Under the pieces are notes generated by a model. It searched no databases. It saw only the letters and a program-made list of their open reading frames with translations, and had not been told where the DNA came from. Both the position numbers and the translations under genes were made by a program. From NCBI RefSeq assembly GCF_032884065.1, contig NC_088864.1, forward strand, positions 17,054,409 through 17,118,408: DNA of 64,000 nucleotides. The letters are read 5' to 3'. Source of the stretch: Artemia franciscana (lineage: Eukaryota > Arthropoda > Branchiopoda > Anostraca > Artemiidae). Position 1 is the first letter of the stretch. The number at the start of each line of letters is the position of its first letter. Shown piece after piece: positions 34,204 through 45,511 of this stretch.

Positions 34204-34386
34204 CAGGGCCGTATCCAGAATTTTTTTTTCGGGGGGTGTTTTACAAAAGAATTTTTTCGGGGGAGACAAAAAACACTAAAAATGCATCAAAAATTTATTT
34301 ATATTCATTTTTGTTATGTTTTTACGAGTCGGACAAAACATTTCGGGGGGTTCAAACCCCTTGCCCCCCCCCTAGATACGGCCTTG
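34204..34386. mobile_element. 183-bp hAT-type MITE with perfect 8-bp target duplication
   Basis: The ends are CAGGGCCGTATC and, inverted, CAAGGCCGTATC (11 of 12 identical). Both sides carry ACATTTAT (34196-34203 and 34387-34394), a perfect 8-bp duplication. An 8-bp duplication and CAGGG-type ends are hallmarks of hAT transposons. Sub-terminal G-rich and C-rich runs (CGGGGGGTG, CCCCCCCCTAG) extend the palindrome. No coding capacity. The reading frames across it at 34110-34508 are spurious. Confidence 0.92.
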
Positions 34387-34394
34387 ACATTTAT

Positions 34395-37200
34395 ACAGGG
34401 AGTTACGAAAAAGTAGAAGCCTCACGAGGGGAGTCTTACATGCCTTTTTTAGGAGAAAAGATCAAAATACAATTGTATACACCCTATGCGCCACCAATGC
34501 CTCTGTAGGATAAATGGTAAGCCCCCACCCCCGTATCCGTGTAATTATTTGGATGCAGACATGCAATAATCCCGAAAAATACCAAGACGCCAAGCAAACA
34601 CAGGAACGCTCTATTAAGATTTAAATTACCATCACCGTATAAATAGCAAAAGATGTGTAAAAAAATGGGTTGATTCTAAATAGACGTAAAATTGATATTC
34701 AAACCCTGAGAATTGAGGACAGAGTTAGAAAATTTATTACTTGACTTAATTTCTTTAATATTGTGGTAAATATAAACAAAAGCCAAGGGGATTTGAATCC
34801 ACAGAAAAGTTCATTTCGGACCATTTTTTTCTGCAGAATCCTTAGAGCCAATCCTATCCTGTATGTTCATGTAATATTGGCATTTTCAAGCCATTGTTCG
34901 GGCATAAAAATTTGAAAGGTGTGAGGCTTGCTGTGTCTATGTGTTTGTTTTTGTAAATTACAGGATCGTACTCCTGCAGAAAAGTCCTAAAACCCTTGGA
35001 AAAATAATCGATGTTCATTGGGCTTTGGTAGAAGGATTTTCAAACAAAGCCCTTAAAATTTAGCAATAATATTAGGAGGCTATAAATTAAAGGAGGCAAC
35101 AATATTATTATTGTAGATGATTTCACAAGCAAAGCCTTTTCAGATCAGCTCCTTTAAGTACCCCCTTCAAAAACAAATTGGAGAAGCATTTTTCCAGTAA
35201 TAGCTACATTAAATGAGTCATTATTTGGTCCGATGAAGCATGTTTATGAAGGCTTAGCTAAGGTAAGCATGCTTATGAAGGCTTGGCCAGGGTTTAAAAC
35301 CCACAAAATTTATTATGGTTATTTGCGAGAAACAAAAAAACTGTTCTTACAGAACAGGAAACTATGGAATGGCCACTCAGGCCTGGAGGCCCTATCTCGG
35401 GATGTACCAAAAAAAGACTCCCTACAGGGATATATAAGAAATTAATTTATGGTAGAACAGTCTCTAGCCCCCTGCAACACTATATATTTTACAACCTAAT
35501 TTTCTTTTTCATAAAAAAAAATTTCAAGAAATGGCATTATAATACGAGTTAAATGTCACTTGTTTTCCAAGCACCTTGTGCTTTCAACAAAGACGAAATT
35601 AGTATTGCAATGCAGGATAATAATTATAGCCGTATGTTGAGAGTGTCTGCCTCTCTTATATGGGGCATTTCCTACATTTTTAAATTTCGCAGTTTCTTTG
35701 CATTAAAGAAAACCTATTTTCTTTACAGAATCAACAATGCTAGTTAAGAAAAAGTAAAAAGAACAGGCGGTAAGACCAAATAGCACGGAGAGAGGGTTCT
35801 TCTCTCCCCCCCAAAAAATCGTCCCAAAATTCTTGGCAATTCTTATTCAAACTATCAATTTCATTTTTTTATTGTGCCCCCTGAAAATAAAAATACCGCA
35901 TATACGTCTGTACGAGGTAGGCCTATTCATAAACAAAATGAGTTTAAGCCGACTAATAACTAATTGAAATAAGAACCGAAGACAAAAACATGCAGAAACA
36001 AAATTACACTGACTGCATAAAGCCATACCAAGCGAAGTTTGACCCCCCCCCCCCCACAACCACCACCATCTCAAAGTGTGAAAAATTGCTAAAAAAAAAT
36101 ACATAAATATCATTTATTTAATGGCAAATGAGGAGCTTTCCCATAATTGCGCCTCCAAACGGCTTGGCCGTCTCCCCGCAATCAAAGTACTGAGTACAGC
36201 CCTGTGAATATACTAGCACATTTACTTTAGCTTCTTGAAGAAAATAAACATTGTATAATTATCGTTGATTTGATGATAAATAAGGACCTTTTAGATATTT
36301 AAACTCCTCCCAAACAGCTTGACCTTGCTCCCGAATCAAATTCCATGTGTATGTGCCTGGGAAAATACTTTCATTTTTTACTTTACCTCTTGGAGCAAAA
36401 AAAAAATTATACATCAACGGTCAAATCCTAGCTAGAGGTAGTGCTTAGGAGCCAAGAGCCCCATAAGAACATCTTTAAATTTTTCTATACAATTCCTAAA
36501 TATTTACTTTCAGGATGCAAGAAATATAATTGATTGAACTCAAAACAACAAGTCTCTCCCGCTCCTGGAAAAAATAAAGAAATGACAGCAAGCAATGAAG
36601 TTTGCTCATTAAAATCTCCAGATAAACAATTCCTAAAGTTTGTAAAAGCATAACAGGATGAAAACTTTGACCTTGATTTGGCAAGCACGGTTCGACGGAT
36701 AATTAGAATCTCATCTTTAGTTTTCCAAGTTTTCTCTGCCGACTATAAATTCTTCTCGATAAAATCTAGGGCAAAATGATTTAAATGTTTTAAAATGCCA
36801 TTTTTAGTTACTTAAAAAAGAAATTTTAATCTAGCCCTGAACCTAGGTCGTACATAATTCAAGTGGAGATTAGTATCCCGCCAAGATTTATCTAAAAACC
36901 CTTCCCTGTAGTAAATAATTTAGAAATGATCAATTGAACCTTATCCCCCCCCAAGCCCAAAAATGCATTAAAAATAAGTCAGATAGGAAAGCCATTTTTT
37001 TTCTTTAAATCATGTAAAACAGGGTTTTTCAGGAGTGAAATGTACACACACACACACCAATAGCCTGAAAAAAATGGTGCCATTAATTCTCTAAGAATAC
37101 TTTGAAAAATAAGAAGATGAGAGATGCTAAAATGAAAAATATTTGTTTTCAGAAACATAGTTTCAATCATCCAACACCGACTCCCGATACGTCCATTTGG
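34395..37200. other. Intronic/intergenic sequence, no exon supported
   Basis: Lies in the inferred ~9.3 kb intron of the SAM-domain gene. Several short frames (35233-35747, 35847-36113, 36485-36688, 36979-37344) show no domain. A short (CA)n run lies near 37043. Confidence 0.45.
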
Positions 37201-37204
37201 AAAC

Positions 37205-38140
37205 CTTCTCTGTATTATCATATACGCACAGAGCAGGGTTGCGTTCTACCCTCATTTATACGCATCATTTTGATAGACTTCGTCCTAACTCCTGAAAAGC
37301 ACAACAAAGGCAATGGGAGAGCACGAAATCAAATGGGGAAGTAAAACTCTCCTAGACTTAAATTATGCAGATGATCTAAGCATCCTAGATAAAAATTTTA
37401 GCAAAAATGAATAAGCTTTTAGAAACTTTGCGAATTCAGAATGCAAGAATAGTTTGAAAATTAATGTGAAGAAGACTGCGTAGGAATAAGTGAAGCTGAA
37501 GAGGTTCTGCTGGTTAACGAGAAGATCGATTAAGTGGACAGCTTCACTTACCTAGGTAGCGTTATTAGTAAAGATGATGGGTGCAGTGAAGATACTAAAA
37601 GTAGAATAGCCAAGGCCAAGGGTGTTTTTTCACGGTTGAAAAAAGTTTCGAAGAATAAAATGATAAGATCTGCGAACAAAGATTAGAATATCGGAAGCTA
37701 CTGAAGCACTGTTTTGAAACGTGGGCGCTCCGAAAGGCGGAGGAGTTGCTAGATGTTTACCAGAGAAATTACCATCAGCTTGTTTTTGGTACCCGACTGA
37801 CTGACCGTATTTAAATAGTAACCTTTGAGAAAAATGTGGTTCAATTTCGCTTTTTAGGGCTATAATGAGAGAAAGGATAAGATGGGTACGGCACGTTCTG
37901 CGGATGGAGGATGACAGATTGCCAAACATTGTCCTTGTCAGCCAGCCTTATAGGGCCAAACGAAAAGTAGGTCATCCCCAAATGGGGAGGAAGCATGTAG
38001 TAAAGAAATATTTAAGGGAAACGGAAACTTCTTGGAAGGGTGTAAAGAGAGAGGCTTTGAATAGAGTGGGATGGAGGAGGAGGGTGCGTCAGGCGACTTG
38101 GTGCTGCAATGAGTTGTTAGTAGTAGTATCTTCACATAGC
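37205..38140 (+). pseudogene. Decayed LINE family A reverse transcriptase
   Basis: Fragments of one polymerase appear in shifting frames: TEQGCVLPSF (motif B region, near 37218), LNYADDLSIL with the YADD catalytic box at 37364-37375, then VDSFTYLGSVISK-like (37540s), a TRLTDR segment, and the tail RIRWVRHVLRM, RLPNIVLVSQ, TSWKGVKRE, LNRVGWRRR (37865-38110). Stops and indels separate them. The 3' end is TAGTAGTAGTA. The 5' half, including any endonuclease, is absent. It sits in the sense opposite to the surrounding SAM-domain gene. Confidence 0.85.
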
Positions 38141-40355
38141 TGTAACCTAGAATGGTCCTTACGGTGACTGATACTACTTAATAGTATGCAACTGTGTGTA
38201 ACTAACTCTAACACGGTGACAAAAAAACAATTTGCTTATAGACTACCTGTCGTTTTATGGGGTTCGTACAAAATCAAAGCTAAACGAGCAAAATTAGGCA
38301 AATTAGTTAAAGTAACATGGTTAGTGTAATAGTTTATAATAATTATAGATAGATTCAAACAGGATGAACCTTTCCTTTTCTTAAAGCGCATTTTAAGGCC
38401 CAATTGCCACAAAACTTTCCTCGGTGTCTTTCGGTCTAACCTTGGGAGGGAGGAATTACTCCTCCATCTTCCTTTAAAAAAGAAAACACCTTACGTTCAA
38501 CCGCACTTTAAATTAGCATTAGAATGCGAGACGTAGGAGACTTGATGATAATCAGCCAAACAAAATCTTACGAATGAATGCCCCCCTCCCAAGGAATTAT
38601 ACTGCCTAAGAATGTACATCTTCGTGCTTAACCCTCCCCCTCCCAAAAAAAAGACTATTCTGCCCCTTCCATTAGGGTCAGACCTGTGAGCAGTGTAGCG
38701 CGAGTATGATGATAGGCTAGCAAATTGCAAGAATCAGTAAAATGAATATACGAGTAATATATTCATTACCTTTGATCGACCAAGGTAACGAATACATACA
38801 CATAATCGAAGTTATACAAGATCTAGCAGAACAGAACCCACATGTCTTGCCTCTAAAGAGCTCACAGATTTTCGCAAAAGGGGTAAAGTAATACTTCCGG
38901 ATTCTGAAGGCCACCTGAAGTTTGCAAATTAAGCATTCAAAAGAATTGCCTGTAAAATTTTAGCAGACGCTCAATCTTGAACGAAATTAAATAAAATAAA
39001 AAAAATACAACTGAAAACAACATCTATTATTATTAAAATGTCGTTTTTAGAGCTTTATTTTCTATTGTGCCAAGTCGTTCCTTATGTTATTTACCTCGAA
39101 TAGTTTGATAGATGCGAGGGTCACTTTGAACAAGTCTGCTTGAACATGTCCATATTTTCAACTAAACATTCAAGTTTAATTAGCTTCCCAAGATGTTGGG
39201 TAAGCCAAGAACTATTATTCAGAACTATCTTCAATCAGGGGATACGATTCTCCGAAGTATCCTCTTTTAGTTTCAAATAGTATACGCTGTGTTTCGAGCC
39301 ATTATGACTTGCACAGAAGAGGGATTCTACCCTCTTGGGTAGTCACAGCATACTACAGTGGTTGTTTCTGCAAGAGCCTTTAAGTTTAATTAATTAGAAC
39401 TAACTTAAGCAATTAATTACCTGTCAAAGATTTGTCTTCAAAGTGTAGACGAATCAAAGCATCTCTTTCCCCTTTAGAAAAGAAAAGAAAATCTTCCTTT
39501 TTGAAAAAGAAAATCAGCTAAAGCCTTACTATTCCGATAAACAAAATTCTGGTATGGGCTTCCAGCACCAATCAATATCCAAATTTCCTTCAATTAAGTT
39601 TGATTTTGGAAATGATTACAAATAGCCTACAGCCCAAACTTCATAATTCTAGAAGAGAAACTAGTTTTCCTTTCTTCATCACTTGGACTATTTACACTCA
39701 ACACAATTTTCAAGCTTCTTAATTTTTAATTATTTAGTTTCTTTATTCTTTTAAGAAAAAAAATATTTTTCTCAAAGAAAAGTAACAAACAGTTTAAAGC
39801 CCTAAGATGGTTGCATCGTTTAAATGAACAGAAATTTTATATAAATGAATCCTAAAGAGCCGAAACTATAATGACTACTAATCAAGTCAAACTTAAAAAT
39901 AATGGATACTATAAATAAGTAAATAGAATAAATAATAATTAATTAATAAAATAATAAGTAATAAAAATAAATAATAGTTAAAATAAAAAATTAAGTCAAA
40001 CTTAAAGCAACCAGAAATTAAAGTAAAAAAGACTTAAAAGACAAAAATGTCATTGGTGCTTCGCTGATATAATATATATTTCAAACACTGTATTTTTTTT
40101 TATTCTTATGACACCAAAAAGAAAATGTCACAATACTAATCAACTTTACAGGAAACAAAAAAGAATAACTTTTCAGCCTCAATAAATTGGTGACTTTCAA
40201 TTTAGGTTTCTATTCTCAAATGACAAACAATATTTTGACACAACAATAAATGACTAGCTAATTCACTTTCCCATATGTTTGAATGGAATGGGCTTAAAAG
40301 TAAGCAAGTATTGATGAAAATGTACTGTATATTAGACTAATGGAACTACATTGAT
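38141..40355. other. No gene; R1 scrap at 39035-39112
   Basis: AT-rich sequence. A decayed R1 end (GTCGTTTTTAGAGCTTTATT, then CCTCGAATAGTTTGATA) lies at about 39040-39110. The segment 39900-40000 is a run of AATAA words. Nothing else can be supported. Confidence 0.5.
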
Positions 40356-40900
<545 letters not shown>

Positions 40901-41114
40901 TTTCTTATTTGCTCAATTATTTGCCATCTTCAGTAAAATTTTAGATGAATGGATTTTTCCTATTTCAGAAAGTATTTGGGTTTGATAAATACAACTTTCA
41001 GGAATTTATCCAGAGATTAGACTAATGAGAAAGAATTTCTTTTGAACTATTTATCTCAACTCCCTTCAAAGGGTACTGGCTTTTGATGGACTTAGACAAG
41101 CTTTATGGATATCA

Positions 41115-41418
41115 GTCTGTTAAACAAAATACACCCAAGAAGTGGTTAGGTTAATGAAATATACCAAAACGTGATGATAATATAATACTGTAGAAACTAC
41201 AAGAAAGAATTATTGAAAGTAGGCCACATGGAACTCATCATATTAAATGCCTAACCTAACTCCTGACCACCTTATTTATTAAATATTTAATCAAAATAGA
41301 CATACAACATAGTTATTCTCACTCAGAATAAGCAAATCATAACCAATCCAAGAGTGGCAAACCAGTTTCCGTCAAATCTTACACAGCACAATTCTTGAGT
41401 GTGTTTTGTTTAACAGAC
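41115..41418. mobile_element. 304-bp TIR element related to the 20.6-kb element
   Basis: The left end GTCTGTTAAACAAAATACAC and the inverted right end GTCTGTTAAACAAAACACAC are followed by CCAAGAAG and TCAAGAAT. They resemble the ends of the 20635-21722 element (TGTCTATTATATAAAACACA, then CTCGAGAAG). There is no internal array and no ORF. Confidence 0.7.
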
Positions 41419-41879
41419 AAATACTGCTTTAGGTTGCAAGAGTAAAATGTTGTTATGTGGAAATAAAGCTTTTTCAAGTAAATCTAAAGTACAAATAAGG
41501 TCCAAATAAAGAGTATGGAGCCTCATAGCTTTGCTAAGTTCTGATTTACAAGGGTTCAAAGAATCTGTAAAATTATGTCTTAAAGTTGAAAAAAACTGGG
41601 TTTTTTTATGTTATTCTCTAATAAATTTCTCCATCGTTACCACCTACTGATGCTTAGAATCTTATTCAAATCACTGAAATTGTGTTGGGACCTAGAGTCA
41701 AAGAAAAGTAAACCAAAATTAAAGAACTGCCTTCTTTGCAAGAGTATTAAAAAGTGTTTTTTGAGTGTGGCTTTACTATTATTTTGTATGCTCATTCCTC
41801 ATGAACAGATAGTTCATAATACCATTTAAAGCCAATTTAAAAAAAGGATAATGTTCTAGGATTTCTTTCTGTCTTGGAA

Positions 41880-42195
41880 AGTAGTTTAAGAAATACATTT
41901 ACAGACCTCTAAAACCTTAAAAATTGGGATTGAGCAAACATATGAGGCTCAAAACACTTTTTTGTATCCCATTTCAGCAGAAAATTTATTTCGTAACATT
42001 CTACTTTTATAATTCAGATTGTTAAAGGTCATCAAAGGTGAGTGCCCTCTGACGGGAGAAGGAGTAAAGGTATCTGCTTCAAAATACCATCCCAGGAGAT
42101 GTTAAGCCTCTGAATGCATTCCTGAGAGTTTTTATTCACGTATATCAACTACTTTCAAAATATGAAAAAAAGTCCCTCGACTAGTATTTTACCAG
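41880..42195 (+). repeat. Diverged copy of the 49989-50618 element
   Basis: AAAACCTTAAAAATTGGGATTGAGCAAA, AAAGGTCATCAAAGGT, AGTGCCCTCTGACGG and a right end TAGTATTTTACC match the order of the 50-kb element. The left end is not clear. Confidence 0.6.
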
Positions 42196-42199
42196 AAAA

Positions 42200-43168
42200 A
42201 AAGAAACAAACAAAAATCAACACACTTTTATACAGTCTGGGAGGGGTGGGAGATTGAGATACAGTTGCAACAAAATTGATTTCTATCTTTGGAAAGAGCA
42301 GTGAATGAGCTTCTATCCTATAAACAACCTTAACCTGATATAGAAGAACATGGTTTGCACCAAGTCTTTGTCATAATTTACATCAATAATGCACAAAAGT
42401 TCTATTAAGTGTGAAGTCAGTTTTCATTCATTGAAAGGTCCAAAACTATAGTAACAAGCTAAAGCCTTGTTAAATTGATAAACTGGTTTGTTTCCCAGGT
42501 CAAACAGTGTCTTGCACAATCTAAACAGTACAATTTTATTGTTCTATTTTCAATGAAATTCCAATCAATAAAAATTCCATAAAAGGTGCAGAGTAGCCTA
42601 GTTACTCTCCAGAAGGAGACACATCAAAGTAAATAAGAGGCATTTTCAAATTGCTAATTTTATTATCTTTTGTATGGTTAAAAATAGCCTACTTTTGGGA
42701 CAATTCAACCACCACCACCCCTGCCCCTTCTAATGGTCCTTAGGCTAAAACAACTGAACTCTTATTTTACAATGGCATAAAATAGGGAATCTAAAGTTGA
42801 CTCTTTTATTCTAATAAGATGTTATGTTCTGGAGATTTGCTATTCTGCACCATTACCTATTTTTCAAAAAAAAAAAAATACAAAAAAGGGCAGTATGCAT
42901 AACCATTACCATATGCCTACCCTGGTAGTGGCACTACCCTATGCCACTACCCCAAGCCCAAGGACCTTGTTAGATAGGATAATGAAAAGCCCTTCACCTA
43001 CAAATTTAAACTTTTCCCATTCCAGTCTTTTAGTTTTTGTTCTAGTTTTTCTTGCCATTCTTTTTAATTTACTTGCTGGGCCTATATGAGTGATTGAATA
43101 ATAAGGGAAATAGTGTGCATATTGTAGGCTGATCAATTATTCTACATAAGATAAGCTAAAATGCTCAC
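42200..43168. other. Start of the SAM-gene intron; no exon recognised
   Basis: The plus-strand frame at 42895-43089 has a hydrophobic stretch but no start context or conserved feature, and overlaps an equally long antisense frame. It is not called. Confidence 0.45.
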
Positions 43169-43527
43169 TTCTCAATATTCAAGTCCTTATTACTGCCACT
43201 GGGATATTTCTCCTCACTAGACATTGAGTTGGGTCTTGACTGTTTGATCTTTTCACTTCCTGCAGGGGACTCAGATTTATTCCTTTTCATGTACTCCTCA
43301 ATTGCTAAATAGACAGCTGTCCCTCCATTCACTTTCAAGCTATTGACAGCATCCAGGATCCTTATCCTTTCACAGACATTTAGTACACCAACAGCATCTA
43401 GATCTTGTTCACCAATTTTCTTACAAATTTCAAGATCATCATAGCCATTATCAATAAAAGAAGGGCCATAATGGCAGAGTGATAATGATCTTAGCCACTC
43501 AAGAACAATATTTTCTGAATTTTCCAT
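43169..43527 (-). CDS. SAMD5/SASH1-like protein, first coding exon with the SAM domain
   Basis: A sterile alpha motif fills residues 5-66: IVLEWLRSL at 7-15, DNGYDDLEIC at 26-35 and DLDAVGV at 42-48. The pattern is typical of SAMD5 and the second SAM of SASH1, adaptor/scaffold proteins acting through SAM-mediated self-association or partner binding in the cytoplasm. Residues 67-119 are a polar, serine- and lysine-rich linker. The ATG at 43527 is 21 bp downstream of an acceptor-like AATTTTTCAG (43549 onward), so a 5' untranslated exon may exist upstream. The open frame runs on to a stop at 43165, but a good donor (AA|GTGAGC) ends the exon at 43169, leaving two bases. The exon at 33786-33891 fits that phase and carries the family's C-terminal motif. 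Confidence 0.88.
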
Positions 43528-44052
43528 ATTCTTAAAATTAGCCTATATCTGAAAAATTATACCTTAGGCCTAGGCTATGACTCTTTAGCCTATAGGCTAT
43601 GTAAATGGTGAAACGAAAGAAGTAGGCCTAAAGACTCTTAATAGGCAAAGTCAAGCTTTAACTGTTGGCTTCTCTGGGTTACGACAAGCCTACTCAAAAA
43701 TAGCTGATAGCACTAAGGTCACATTTGAAATCAACAGTAACTTCCATAGGATTATTACACAGACGTTTCAATAGTTATCTACACAGCTTTTTATATCCAT
43801 GTATTCTTTCACAAACTGGATAAGTCTCTCTATTAAGATGGAAAGGCAGACTGAGATGAAGTTCAACAACTTGCCAAAACAGTAAAGGCTGCCGTGAAAT
43901 AGAAACTTACTAAAGCACTAAGCCGTTCAGCCACTTGTGTGCCTGATTCTTCTTGCTTATTCCTGAAACTGTTAAATCTAGTACCGCATCAATATCAATC
44001 TTTACTTGTTCCCTATTTTAGGGAATAAGTGAATTAGTTTAACCTCAGATAA

Positions 44053-44242
44053 AGCTTGTAAATACAGCATAAAACTTTTACCTACGGACTAAGCCTTTTC
44101 GACTATTTATCTGGATTACTAATATCGTCTAAGAATTTTTTTTTGAGAGCTTGTAAATGCACTATAAAACTTTTACCCACGGACTAAGCCTTTTTGAGTA
44201 TTTATCTGGATCACTAACATCTCCTAAGAATTTTTTTTTGTT
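44053..44242. repeat. 95-bp tandem duplication upstream of the SAM-domain gene
   Basis: AGCTTGTAAATACAGCATAA at 44053 recurs as AGCTTGTAAATGCACTATAA at 44148. Both units continue through AAAACTTTTACC, ACGGACTAAGCCTTTT, TATTTATCTGGAT and CTAAGAATTTTTTTTTG. Confidence 0.9.
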
Positions 44243-45478
44243 CCGCGTTTCCACCTTATATGATAATGAACAAACTAGAAAGTAAATCAACCAATGTAAC
44301 TGCCGGAAATACATTTCTCGTAATTTCAGTGGTTAATTTAATCTCTAGTTTGTCCGTCAATTGCTAAATGGAAGCGTAGCAGTATATTTTGGAAACTAAA
44401 ACTTCTGCTTGAACTTAGAAACATATGGCAGGCGCGGGGGGAGGGGGTTGGGGTTAGACTCGTTAAAACAAAGGACACATTTGGAAAATTATGGAAGAAT
44501 TAGGAACACATTTTGATAACTTTGTATTTCGGGAGAATAACTGGTGTGGGAAAGATCATTTACTCCATTAATAAGCCTGAAGTATTGAAATGATTCGTGT
44601 TTAAGGCATAGCATTACATTATCCCAGGTTCAAACTTGTTTCATAACTGGCCTGTAACAATTGTAACAAGAGAGCTCAAAGACGTTGTCAGCGCAATGAC
44701 GCCATACTTCTTACTTAAATATTTTTTGTTAAAACAGAGACTGAACAAGTCTCATAACTGGAGCTTGCACATCCCCTCAAGCTAAAAGATAAAAAAAAGT
44801 TTCGAAAACGCAACAGTTTTTTTTTCGAGTGCAAGAAAATTGTATTTTCAATATTTCCCCATCTGTATCCTGGTCCTCAAAAAATTTCAGACCTTAGCAT
44901 TTACCCTGCCCCTCTATCAGAGTAAAAATTTTGGCCATGCCAACGATGTTCCTGGAGTTTTTCCTTTCTCTTTTTGTTTCAACGAATAGAGAAACTGATA
45001 TTGAAAGAAAATTACGACTATATCATGTAATCCTTTATTACAAGAAAATTATGGATTTAACCAAAGACATTGCTTACATAATTCTGAACCATTAATGAAT
45101 AAGCCCACAATTACAGTAAGACTAAATTTTGGATTTATGTAATACTGCTGTCAGAGGAAAACAAATCTGCATGAAATGTATTTTTAAGGGGGTAAGCTTA
45201 GTAGATGTTGCAAACAAAAAATTGAAATAAAAGAATCCCGACTCATTCTACTTAATTCTTGCAAAATCTGGGATGGTTGACAATGTAAATAGAATAAAAA
45301 TATAAAAATTCTGAAGTCGAACAAATCCCTTTTAAAATTATATTGTATTGGCTATCTACAGCACATTTAATCAGTAAGTAGAAAAGAGAAACAATAAAAC
45401 TGGCAAATTTCCCCCGTAAATTCTCCAATAGGCTTATGTAATGCCTTTTTGGGGTATTTTCATTGAGAAAAAAAAAAA
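44243..45478. other. No gene recognised
   Basis: AT-rich sequence, no supported ORF or element boundary. Confidence 0.45.
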
Positions 45479-45511
45479 CAATGAATTGCAATAGCTGTAG
45501 ACAACGGCTAT

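Noticed and set aside
34110..34508. 132-codon frame across the MITE
   Set aside because: It runs through the G-rich and C-rich subterminal regions of the hAT-type MITE. Without the element the frame is short.
36511..36569. Small minus-strand stretch with a strong acceptor and a GTAAAT donor
   Set aside because: Read in the phase required by the SAM-domain gene it meets a stop, and it has no recognisable motif.
42895..43136. Overlapping plus and minus frames beside the SAM exon
   Set aside because: Both are similar in length, lack conserved features and lie in the inferred first intron.
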